A stretch of 64,000 nucleotides of DNA, from assembly GCA_037976565.1 (NCBI GenBank), contig CP137675.1, forward strand, positions 25,622,831-25,686,830, in the 5' to 3' direction. Origin of the DNA: Mesocentrotus franciscanus (Eukaryota > Echinodermata > Echinoidea > Camarodonta > Strongylocentrotidae). Position 1 is the first letter of the stretch, and each line of letters starts with the position of its first letter. This document shows positions 42,785 through 54,835 of this stretch, one piece after another. The translations under genes were made by a program, and so were the position numbers. Below the pieces are notes generated by a model. It searched no databases. It was not told the DNA's origin and saw only the letters and a list, made by a program, of their open reading frames with translations.

Positions 42785-45154
42785 TTACGAAATTTCTTTT
42801 TATTCTAAAATTAAAATTAATAACTTATGTTATCAAATGTAAGACAGATATAACATAATCTATGATATGTAGTATTAGTCAGTATTTTACCGGTATAAAA
42901 GTGCAATAGTGATTCCCCTGACTCTTAGATGTATACAGTGCTGAGGTCCATACGCATGGACTCTCTAGTTTGCATGGATCACAGCTACAGTATAAGTGAT
43001 ATAAATAATCTACTACTAGTACTACTACTACTAGGTCTATTCTATCTAGATCTAGCCTACTAATACTAGTCTATCTACTATCTAGTCTTCGATCTTCATG
43101 ATTTCATCAAATTTCAAAATTCAATTTCAAATGCGATCGGTTTGGATTTTTTTCATGAATCAAAATCAAAATTTATTAAAGTAAGATCATTTACTATAAA
43201 AATTTAGTATAGAACTTTATTACTCACATCCTTGACAAAATGATGATTTTCAAAGTAGCTCCAGCAGCTAGCAGTCCAGTGCAATGGAAAGATGTCGTTT
43301 TCTTCAGACCGACTATTTTCCCACACATGAGTGAATGTGTGGGACCACTGTCTGACTCTAGTCTGAGCTAGATCTATGTAGGCCTATAACTTGGTGAATT
43401 CTGGCCTGGCCTGGTTCGATCCTTTCTCATTTTGTTAAATTCTTGCTCTGGAAAACTCAAAATTCTTCTTTCCTGGTGTTAATCTAACCTTTTCCCGTTT
43501 CCCCATACTGTGGGTTTGAAAGAAGACAAATCTGGCGAAATGGCAAAGTAATGATTGAAAAGCGCCGTTGAGAGTTGTATACAGTACTTGTATTTTTTTG
43601 CCATGCCGGGATTTTGAAATTGAAATTAAATATTTCGCTCTCTACCACTAGATGGCAGCAAACACAAATTGAGTTCCAGTTTTTTTCTTTCTTTTTTCTT
43701 CTTCCATTTTTTGGACCCTCCGACCCCTCCGACAGGCCTTTTTATTGAAAATCAATCTCTGAATAACATATTTGAATACATGTACAAATGAATATCATAT
43801 GATACTTCAGAATAAGATATAAATAACGAATATCAACCATAATAAGCGATTACTGAAACCGTAGCATATTGATAATAATAATATGATAATAATAATACTA
43901 TATAGCTAGCTGTACTGATATACAGAACATAGATTTTTTTTAAAAACAACAACAACAATGCAACATCATGACTGAAAATGATGTGGGAAATTCAATATAA
44001 TATCATTAAACGATCAAAATCCTCTCAAAATTTATCCATTTGTTATCGAATGTGTCAGTTTTGTTACCAAGTATACTAACTTAATTGCCTCTCATTCGTG
44101 TAACTATTCCTGATGTTGTTTTATTGTCTGGAAGGACTCGGTATAGACTTTTGTATTTGAGTTACAGCTTCCTTTCTATAGCTGTCATTTGTTGTGATAT
44201 AAAACTCTTGGAGAATTAGACAAACAAATTGTTACAATTCCATCTTATTGGATCAGTTCAAGGTCATTAAAGCAATAGAGTAGTTAGCTAATTCTTTTGC
44301 TAATTAGATACTTTTTACTTCAAATATTCAAATTAAAGTAGACAAATTTAAAAAAATCTTAATTCTACAATATAATTATATTTATAGGAGAGTTGAGGTC
44401 TGAGGAGGGCCAGTAAATTGTCCGAATCCGATCTTTGAACCTATTGGTATATTAACACGAAAAGACATAAATCAATATTAATCTTTGGAAATTCTTTTGA
44501 ATACGCGACTGAATGTTCTCAAAATAAACAACATATTAACGACGTAATGGTGATTGGGCAACCATCGAAACATTATTCCCTAGCTGGCTAAAAATTGGGT
44601 TTTGAACAGTTTTAGGTCGAATTGTTTTGAAGGGGCCGTCTCTATAAGAGTGTAGTTTATCATGTTTTCTTTATTGTCATATTTTGCGAACTTTCTGACC
44701 CCTCCAAGAACTCAAAGAAATACAGTGACACACGATCGTAATATCGAGTGCTAGCTCAAATGCCTATTATGAAGATGATTATATTAAAGATGCAGATCGG
44801 AAATAAACATGCAATAAATGACTGACCACCCTCTCCCGCAAAAAACCCATCAAGACTATGTAGAAGTATTAAAGAAACTGAAAGAAATTACACAATATGA
44901 AAATTGTTAAAGAAAAGAGAACAAAAATATAAATATTAAAAATGCCAGAAATATAGCCATGAATTGAATATCTCAAAAACGACAATTGTTTTGCAGGATA
45001 GAGGTTGAGTAGGAGGCCGGGCGCGGACCACAGGGGCGGCGATGGGCCGGCCCCCACCCTGGCCCCAAAAACAGGTAAAAAGAGATGGTAACATTAATTT
45101 TACCTTTTAAAACAAAAATGAAAATTGGCCGCTCCCTGGCATTCTTCAGACATT
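42785..45154. other. Mostly unique, AT-rich DNA without recognised genes
   Basis: Contains a CTA/TAG-rich low-complexity tract (43005-43090), ATA triplets (43870-43905), a CTCF-like word (43645-43659) and a short GC-rich patch (45005-45065). No coding frame with motifs. Confidence 0.45.
43645..43659 (+). promoter_or_regulatory. CTCF-like motif
   Basis: CCACTAGATGGCAGC fits the degenerate CTCF core CCASYAGRKGGCRSY at all 15 positions. A single chance match is possible in 64 kb only rarely, but repeats can also carry this word, so function is unproven. Confidence 0.35.
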
Positions 45155-45281
45155 CTTCACCCCACCAATTCCGCAGGATTTTCTCAGCCCCAGCTTTGTT
45201 TTATTGACTTATACGAATGAAACGACTAAAACACGCAACATTTCTTAGTGAAATAAACTAACCTCGATATTTAGCCTCCTA

Positions 45282-45833
45282 CAGGGGCCAGGGGCGGATC
45301 CAGCCGGCAAGGGAGGGGCGAAAAGGGGCCCACTTCGTGCGAAAATTTGAAAACCGTGCCTGCCGATTTTCCGCTCAGTGGGGGAGGGTGGGTTTGAAAA
45401 ATGAAAAAAAGTGCTGGTCGATTTTTCGCTAAGTGGGGGGTGAGCACAATTTTTGTTTGCCTCCGAAAATTTTTTTTAACACCACCCCCTTGAGCGCAAG
45501 GGGAGGCTTTACTTGTTTTTACTTGGGCCCCCTCCTGGATCCGCCACTGACAGGGGCAGATCCAGGCGGCATAAAGGGGGCCAAATCTTGAAAAATATTT
45601 AGCGGCGAATTAGCCAGCCGCCTGCAAAGGGAAGGGGTCCTTATCTTGAAAAAATATATAGCGGCGAATTAGCCAGCCGGCTAATAAGCAGGGAGATGTT
45701 GAGAAGAAAAAAGTAGTGCCCTCTCCTCCCTCCCCCGTTGAGCCCAAATTTTTTTAAAGTGCTCCTTCCTCCCTACCCTGATTCGCCGCTAAATATTTAC
45801 TCGAGATTTGCCCCCTTTACTGGATCCGCCCTG
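45282..45833. mobile_element. hAT-like MITE (outer), interrupted by a second MITE
   Basis: Ends CAGGGGCAGATCCAGG and CTGGATCCGCCCTG are inverted repeats, a hAT-type TIR start. Its first bases (45282-45288) are separated from the rest (45551-45833) by the inner element. Interior words (TTAGCGGCGAATTAGCCAGC) occur twice. Confidence 0.65.
45289..45549. mobile_element. hAT-like MITE (inner), 261 bp, 8 bp TSD
   Basis: TIRs CAGGGGCGGATCCAG and CTGGATCCGCCACTG. It is flanked by a perfect 8 bp direct repeat ACAGGGGC (45281-45288 and 45550-45557), the target-site length expected for hAT transposases. It was inserted into the end of the outer MITE. Confidence 0.8.
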
Positions 45834-46139
45834 TAGAAGTCTATATATCCGGGTTACGAAAAATCGATTATTTCAATGAGAAATGTTGCATGTTAATTTT
45901 AGTCGTTTCATACGTAAAAGTTGATAAAAACAAAGCTTGGGGGCAGGGAAAATACTGCCGATTCGGGAGGGGGTGAAGATATCAAAGTGTACACTACGTC
46001 AATGGACAAAAAAATTGTTTATTTGTTTTCACCTTCGTACGTATGTTTGGTGGGAACCGCTATTAATGTTATGTTTTTATTATTGACTTTATTACTTTAA
46101 TTATCATTTGTTTAAATGGTTAAATGATAGTAGGCCTAT

Positions 46140-49100
46140 GTTTAAACATATTTGAAACTAAATTTTATGACTTCTGTACAATGTTTAAGTATTACAATAT
46201 TTTAAAAATATCTTTAAAATGTTCTTTTTATATCATATCAATAACATTTAAAAGATGTTGGAAAGTTTCTTTTCTTCTTTGAAACATTATTACAATATAA
46301 CGAAAACATTACATCTGGAATGTTTGTGAGATCTTTTTAAAACATTTTGAAAAACGTTCAAAAATGTTATTTAAATTGTTGTGATAAAAATGTATTTAAA
46401 ATGTATTCTTGTGACATTTGTAAAACGTTTCAATGTTAAGAATACAATATTTTAACAACATTTTTAAAATGTTTTTTTTTAATATCATATATATAACATT
46501 TAAAAGATGTTGGAAAAACGTTTCTTTTCTTCTTTAAAACCTTTTATGATATTACGAAAACATTACATCTGAAATGTTTGTGAGATCTTTTTAAACATTA
46601 GGAAAAACGTTCAAAAATGTTTTTAAATTGTTTTGATAAAATTGTTTCTGAAATGTTTTTATGACATTTGTAAAACGTTTGAATGTAAAGACTACAATAT
46701 TTTAACGACATTTTTAAAATGTTTTTTTAATTTTTTTTAATCATATCTATTACATTTAAAAGATGTTGGAAAAACGTTTCTTTTCTTCTTTGAAAACATT
46801 ATTATGATATTACGAAAACATTACATCTGGAATGTTTGTGAGATCTTTTTTGAACATTTTGAAAAACGTTCAAAAATGTTATTTTAATTGTTTTGATAAA
46901 AAGTATTTAAAACGTATTCTTGTGACATTTGTAAAATGTTTCAATGTAAAGACTACAATATTTTAACAACATTTTTAAAATGTTTTTTTAATATCATATC
47001 AATAACATTTAAAAGATGTTTGAAAAACGTTTCTTTTCTTCTTTGAAACATTATAACGATATTACGAAAACATTACATCTGGAATGTTTGTAAGATCTTT
47101 TAAAACATTTTGAATAACGTTAAAAATGTTATTTTAATTGTTTTGATAAAAACGTATTTAAAACGTATTCTTGTGGCATTTGTAAAACGTTTCAATGTAA
47201 AGACTACAATATTTTAACAACATTTTTAAAATGTTTTTTTAATATCATATCTATATAACATTTAAAACATGTGAGAAAAACGTTTCCTTTCTTCTTTGAA
47301 AACATTATTATAATATTACGAAAACATTACATGTCGACTGTTTGTAAGATCTTTTTTAAACATTTTGAAAAACGTTCAAAAATTTTTTTTAATTGTTTTG
47401 ATAAATTGTTTCTGAAATGATTTTTAATGACTATTGTATAAAGTCAAAATGTAAAGATTAAATATTTTAACAACATTCTTAAAATGTTATGTTTATATCA
47501 TATCAATAACATTTAAAAGATGTTGGATAAACGTTTCTTTTCTTCTTTGAAACATTATTACGATATAACGAAAACATTACATCTGGAATGTTTGTGAGAT
47601 ATTTTAAACATTTTGAAAAACGTTCAAAAAATGTTATTTTAATTGTTTTGATGAAAACGTATTTAAAACGTATTCTTGTGACATTTGTAACACGTTTCAA
47701 TGTAAAGACTACAATATTTTAACAACATTTTAAAATGTTCTGTTTATATCATATCTATAACATTTAAAAGATGTTGGAAACACGTTTCTTTTCTTCTTTG
47801 AAAACATTATTATGATATTACGAAAACATTACATCTGGAATGTTTGTGAGATCTTTTAAACATTTTGAAAAACGTTCAAAAAATGTTATTTTAATTGTTT
47901 TGATGAAAACGTATTTAAAACGTTTTCTTGTGACATTTGTAAAATGTTTCAATGTAAAGATTACAATATTTTAACAACATTCTTAAAATGTTCTGTTTAT
48001 ATCATATCAATAACATTTAAAAGATGTTGGAAAAACGTTTCTTTTCTTCTTTGAAACATTATTACAATATAACGAAAACATTACATCTGGAATGTTTGTG
48101 AGATATTTTAAAACATTTTGAAAAACGTTCAAAAATGATATTTTAATTGTTTTGATAAAAACGTATTTAAAACGTATTCTTGTGACATTTGTAACACGTT
48201 TCAATGTAAAGACTACAATATTTTAACAACATTTTTAAAATGTTCTGTTTATATCATATCTATAACATTTTAAAGATGGAAACACGTTTCTTTTCTTCTT
48301 TGAAAACATATATTATGATATTACGAAAACATTACATCTGGAATGTTTGTGAGATCTTTTTTGAACATTTAGAAAAACGTTCAAAAAATGTTATTTTAAT
48401 TGTTTTGATAAAAACGTATTTAAAACGTTTTCTTGTGGCATTTGTAAAATGTTTCAATGTAAAGATTACAATATTTAAACAACATTCTTAAAATGTTCTG
48501 TTTATATCATATCAATAACATTTAAAAGATGTTGGAAAAACGTTTCTTTTCTTCTTTGAAACATTTGTACGATATTACGAAAACATTACATCTGGAATGT
48601 TTGTGAGATATTTTTAAAACATTTTGAAAAACGTTCAAAAAATGTTTTTTTAATCGTTTTGATAAAAACGTATCTAAAATGTGTTCTTGTGACATTTGTA
48701 AAACGTTTTAATGTAAACATTACAATAATTTAACCACATTCTTAAAATTTTAAGTTTATATCATATTAAAAACATTTAAAAGATGTTGGAAAAACGTTTA
48801 TTTTCTTCTTTGAAAACATTATTATGATATTAAGAAAACATTACATCTGGAATGTTTGTGAGATATTTTTAAAACATTTTGAAAAACGTTCAAAAAATGT
48901 TATTTTAATTGTTTTGATAAAAACGTATTTAAAATGTATTTTTGTGACGTTTGTAAAACGTTTCATTGTAAAGATTACAATATTTAAACAACATTCTTGA
49001 AATGTTATGTTTATATCATATCAATAACATTTAAAAGATGTTTGAAAAACGTTTCTTTTCTTCTTTGAAACATTATTACAATATAACGAAAACATTACAT

Positions 49101-52100
49101 CTGGAATGTTTGTGAGATATTTTAAAACATTTTGAAAAACGTTCAAAAATGATATTTTAATTGTTTTGATAAAAACGTATTTAAAACGTATTCTTGTGAC
49201 ATTTGTAACACGTTTCAATGTAAAGACTACAATATTTTAACAACATTTTAAAATGTTCTGTTTATATCATATCTATAACATTTTAAAGATGTTGGAAAAA
49301 CGTTTCTTTTCTTCTTTGAAAACATTATTATGATATTACGAAAACATTACATCTGGAATGTTTGTGAGATCTTTTGAACATTTAGAAAAACGTTCAAAAA
49401 ATGTTATTTTAATCGTTTTGATAAAAACGTATTTAAAACGTTTTCTTGTGGCATTTGTAAAATGTTTCAATGTAAAGATTACAATATTTAAACAACATTC
49501 TTAAAATGTTCTGTTTATATCATATCAATAACATTTAAAAGATGTTGGAAAAACGTTTCTTTTCTTCTTTGAAACATTTGTACGATATAACGAAAACATT
49601 ACATCTGGAATGTTTGTGAGATCTTTTTTGAACATTTAGAAAAACGTTCAAAAATGTTATTTTAATCGTTTTGATAAAAACGTATCTAAAATGTGTTCTT
49701 GTGACATTTGTAAAACGTTTTAATGTAAACATTACAATAATTTAACAACATTCTTAAAATGTTCTGTTTTTATCATATCAATAACATTTAAAAGATGTTT
49801 GAAAAACGTTTCTTTTATTTTTTGAAACATTTTTACGATATTACGAAAACATTACATCTGGAATGTTTGTAAGATCTTTTTAAAACATTTTGAAAAACGT
49901 TCAAAATTTTTTATTTTAATTGTTTCGATAAAAACGTATTTAAAATGTATTCGTATGACTATTGTACAACGTCAAAATGTAAAGATTACAATATTTTAAC
50001 AACATTCTTAAAATGTTTTTTTAATATCATATTTTTAACATTTAAAAGATGTTGGAAAAACGTTTATTTTCTTCTTTGAAAACATTATTATGATTTTAGA
50101 AAAACATTACATCTGGAATGTTTGTGAGATATTTTTTAAACATTTTGAAAAACGTTCAAAAATGATATTTTAATTGTTTTGATAAAAACGTATTTAAAAC
50201 GCATTCTTGTGACATTTGTAAAACGTTTCAATGTAAAGATTACAATATTTTAACAACATTCTTAAAATGTTCTGTTTATATCATATCAATAACATTTAAA
50301 AGATGTTTGAAAAACGTTTCTTTTATTCTTTGAAACATTTTTACGATATTACGAAAACATTACAATATGGAATGTTTGTAAGATCTTTTTAAAACATTTT
50401 GAAAAACGTTCAAAAAATGTTATTTTAATTGTTCTGATAAAAACGTATTTAAAATGTATTCTTGTGACATTTGTAAAACGTTTCAATGTAAAGACTACAA
50501 TATTTTAACAACATTTTTAAAATGTTTTCTTAAATATCATATCAATAACATTTAAAACATGTAAGAAAAACATTTCTTTCCTTTTTGAAAACATTATTAT
50601 GATATTACGAAAACATTACATGTGAAATGTTTGTAAGATCTTTTTTAAACATTTAGAAAAACATTCAAAAATGTTTTTTTTAATGTTTTAATAAAAACGT
50701 ATTTAAAATGTATTTTTGTGACGTTTGTACAACGTCTAAATGTAAGGGTTACAATATTTTAACAACATTTTTAAAATGTTCTGTTTATATCATATTAATA
50801 ACATTTGAAAGATGTTTGAAAAACGTTTCTTTTATTCTTTGAAACATTTTTACGATATTACGAAAACATTACATCTGGAATGTTTGTAAGATCTTTTAAA
50901 ACATTTTGAAAAACGTTCAAAAATGTTATTTTAATTGTTTTGATAAAAACGTATTTAAAATGTATTCTTGTGACATTTGTAAAACGTTTCAATGTTAAGA
51001 ATACAATATTTTAACAACATTTTTAAAATGTTTTTTTAAATATCATATCAATAACATTTAAAACATGTAAGAAAAACATTTCTTTCCTTTTTGAAAACAT
51101 TATTATGATATTACGAAAACATTACATGTGAAATGTTTGTAAGATCTTTTTTAAACATTTAGAAAAACATTCAAAAATGTTTTTTTAATGTTTTAATAAA
51201 AACGTATTTAAAATGTATTTTTGTGACGTTTGTACAACGTCTAAATGTAAGGGTTACAATATTTTAACAACATTTTTAAAATGTTCTGTTTATATCATAT
51301 TAATAACATTTAAAAGATGTTTGAAAAACGTTTCTTTTATTCTTTGAAACATTTTACGATATTACGAAAACATTACATCTGGAATGTTTGTAAGATCTTT
51401 TTTAAACATTTTGAAAAACGTTCAAAAAATGTTATTTTAATTGTTGTGATAAAAATGTATTTAAAATGTATTCTTGTGACATTTGTAAAACGTTTCAATG
51501 TTAAGAATACAATATTTTAACAACATTTTTAAAATGTTTTTTTAAATATCATATCTATAACATTTAAAACATGTAAGAAAAACATTTCTTTCCTTTTTGA
51601 AAACATTATTATGATATTACGAAAACATTACATGTGAAATGTTTGTAAGATCTTTTTAACATTTAGAAAACATTCAAAAATGTTTTTTAATGTTTTAATA
51701 AAAACGTATTTAAAATGTATTTTTGTGACGTTTGTACAACGTCTAAATGTAAGGGTTACAATATTTTAACAACATTTTTAAAATGTTCTGTTTATATCAT
51801 ATTAATAACATTTAAAAGATGTTTGAAAAACGTTTCTTTTATTCTTTGAAACATTTTTACGATATTACGAAAACATTACATCTGGAATGTTTGTAAGATC
51901 TTTTAAAACATTTTGAAAAACGTTCAAAAAATGTTATTTTAATTGTTTTGATAAAAATGTATTTAAAATGTATTCTTGTGACATTTGTAAAACGTTTAAT
52001 GTTAAGAATACAATATTTTAACAACATTTTTAAAATGTTTTTTTTAATATCATATCTATAACATTTAAAACATGTAAGAAAAACATTTCTTTCCTTTTTG

Positions 52101-53630
52101 AAAACATTATTATGATATTACGAAAACATTACATGTGAAATGTTTGTAAGATCTTTTTTTAACATTTAGAAAAACATTCAAAAAATGTTTTTTTTAATGT
52201 TTTAATAAAAACGTATTTAAAATGTATTTTTGTGACGTTTGTACAACGTCTAAATGTAAGGGTTACAATATTTTAACAACATTTTTAAAATGTTCTGTTT
52301 ATATCATATTAATAACATTTGAAAGATGTTTGAAAAACGTTTCTTTTATTCTTTGAAACATTTTTACGATATTACGAAAACATTACATCTGGAATGTTTG
52401 TAAGATCTTTTAAAACATTTTGAAAAACGTTCAAAAAATTTATTTTAATTGTTTTGATAAAAATGTATTTAAAATGTATTCTTGTGACATTTGTAAAACG
52501 TTTCAATGTTAAGAATACAATATTTTAACAACATTTTTAAAATGTTTTTTTAAATATCATATCAATAACATTTAAAACATGTAAGAAAAACATTTCTTTC
52601 CTTTTTGAAAACATTATTATGATATTACGAAAACATTACATGTGAAATGTTTGTAAGATCTTTTTTAAACATTTAGAAAAACATTCAAAAATGTTTTTTA
52701 AATGTTTTAATAAAAACGTATTTAAAATGTATTTTTGTGACGTTTGTACAACGTCTAAATGTAAGGGTTACAATATTTTAACAACATTTTTAAAATGTTC
52801 TGTTTATATCATATTAATAACATTTGAAAGATGTTTGAAAACGTTTCTTTTATTCTTTGAAACATTTTTACGATATTACGAAAACATTACATCTGGAATG
52901 TTTGTAAGATCTTTTAAAAACATTTTGAAAAACGTTCAAAAAATGTTATTTTAATTGTTTTGATAAAAATGTATTTAAAATGTATTCTTGTGACATTTGT
53001 AAAACGGTTCAATGTTAAGAATACAATATTTTAACAACATTTTTAAAATGTTTTTTTAAATATCATATCTATAACATTTAAAACATGTAAGAAAAACATT
53101 TCTTTCCTTTTTGAAAACATCATTATGATATTACGAAAACATTACATGTGAAATGTTTGTAAGATCTTTTTTAAACATTTAGAAAAACATTCAAAAAATG
53201 TTTTTTTAAATGTTTTAATAAAAACGTATTTAAAATGTATTTATGTGACGTTTGTACAACGTCTAAATGTAAGGGTTACAATATTTTAACAACATTTTTA
53301 AAATGTTCTTTTTATATCATATCAATAACATTTAAAAGATGTTGGGAAAACGTTTCTTTGCTTCCTTCAAAACATTCTTATGATATTATAAAAACATAAA
53401 ATGTCGGCCGTTTGTAAGATATTTTTAAACATTTTACAATAATGTTTAAAAGATGTTTTTAAAACATTACCCGAAAATCATCGGACATAGTACATTACTA
53501 AAATGTTTTTATAATGTTAAACATAATATCAATAATGTTTTATAAATGTTATAATGACAGTTTTAACAAATGTTGTTTTCAAGACATTTGTAAGACCTTT
53601 TGAAAATGTTATGATAACGTTTTGTGTTAG
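46140..53630. repeat. Satellite array, about 29 monomers of about 253 bp, dimeric higher-order repeats
   Basis: A landmark word (ACATCTGGAATGTTTG or variant) recurs at 46311, 46565, 46823, 47075, 47329, 47579, 47831, 48083, 48333, 48588 and on to about 53398: spacing 250-258 bp. From about 50500 two monomer types alternate (ACATCTGGAATG with GATGTTTGAAAAACG; ACATGTGAAATG with CATGTAAGAAAAACA), and the second type recurs at 51124, 51630, 52131, 52638 and 53143, a dimer of about 505 bp. Each monomer holds a near-palindrome AACATTTTTAAAATGTT. Very AT-rich and non-coding. The repeated 65-codon open frames are artefacts of period. Confidence 0.92.
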
Positions 53631-53635
53631 CTGGG

Positions 53636-54583
53636 AAGTGCTCTTTCCACATGTTTGGATCAAACTCCGATGGTTTTTAATGATATGGTCATTGTGATCA
53701 TGACTTTGTCAGGTCATAAAACTAGCTTTGTATTCAGTGAAATGAGTTTGAAGAGTTTAGATGTCTGGTAACCGAAGTACAATAGTTAGGTTTCTTCTAG
53801 TAAAACTAGAACCATGACAAGTGTTGAAGGGTGCTATAATGCACATGTTTGGAATAAGAAGAAGTCATTTATAATAATAACTTGGTCGTTGTGATAATGA
53901 ACTGGTCTGACTCTGAACTCTGGAGTGAAAACTAGGATTGTAGGTGTTCAGATGGGAACAGAAGTAAATGCTATTGAAAAAAATGGGGGAAAAATGAATA
54001 TTTTACCAATATTTGAATTAATTTCTGTGAACTCCCTCATATTTATGTATAAATACCAATATGGACTCTTACCAAAAATATTTGATAATATGTTCACCCT
54101 TAATTCGTCTGTACATAATTACAACACTCGTCAATGTAAATTAATTCATCAACCCAAGGTTTCCACTTCCATGGCCTCAATTTCATTTCGTGTAAAATAT
54201 ATCAAATTGTGGAACAGCCTAGATCAAAGTACTCAGCAAAGCTCAAATCTTTCAAAATTCAAATTCTCTATAAAAAGATTATATCTTACCAATATTAATG
54301 CATGCTAAGTAGATAAATAAAATGTATTAATTAATTCTAATTTTCTTCTCATATCTCATGAGCTCTCTCCCCTCCTACAATGCTCTCTGCCTCTCTCTCT
54401 CTCTCTTTTCTTTTCACCATCTGAATTTATTTCTCCACCATGCTGACTCATTCTAATTATTTTCCTCTACCATACTGACTCCCCCTTCTCTCTCTCACTC
54501 TCTTTCTCTCTATGTATTCTCTCCCTTGATATCTTTTTTCTCTATCTCATCTGTCTTCTTTCTCTTAACTGTCTGAATATGGT

Positions 54584-54616
<33 letters not shown>

Positions 54617-54642
54617 GGGTGTGTGTGTTGTGTGTGTGTGTT
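53636..54642 (+). repeat. Duplicated block, copy C left part
   Basis: Near-identical to 28391-29390. It starts abruptly where the satellite ends and breaks off in (GT)n at 54642, where the Tx1-like LINE begins. It resumes at 63173. Confidence 0.9.
53925..54308 (+). pseudogene. LINE 3' fragment (CR1/L2-like), copy C: RT C-terminal tail
   Basis: 128-codon frame with LPIFELISVNSLIFMYKYQ, SSVHNYNTRQCKLIHQP and VKYIKLWNSLDQ. It is longer than copy A because the stop there is absent. It has the 3' UTR (CT)n and (GT)n; its tail is at 63440-63478, beyond the inserted LINE. Confidence 0.78.
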
Positions 54643-54835
54643 GCCAAGGGAACGACAAGCCGGCTTCATAGAGACAGTCGAAGAGGAAACAGCAGCCCAA
54701 CAAAGAAGGCAGGGGCCTAACAGGGATCCTAGACAACCGGGGGAGAATCGGATACAGACGAGTGGAGGAATGCAAACAAGGAGCAAGGAACTAGGGAACT
54801 AGATGGAAATCAATTAAGAACGGAGAGGGTGAGTA

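Larger units (their letters stand above)
45155..45978. mobile_element. Foldback element with long inverted arms
   Basis: Left arm 45155-45281 and right arm 45978-45834 are inverted copies (CTTCACCCC, AGCTTTGTTTT, GAAACGACTAAAA, GCAACATTTCT, ATATTTAG / ATATATAG). The middle is occupied by two nested hAT-like MITEs. No coding sequence. Confidence 0.65.

Noticed and set aside
46140..53630. Regular repeat array as a possible CRISPR or set of small genes
   Set aside because: Monomers of about 253 bp have no repeat/spacer alternation, and the recurring 65-codon frames arise only because the period keeps the same stops. It is satellite DNA in a eukaryote.
54583..54802. Frames encoding Cys/Val and Thr/His repeats
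   Set aside because: They are (GT)n translation running into the start of the Tx1-like LINE.
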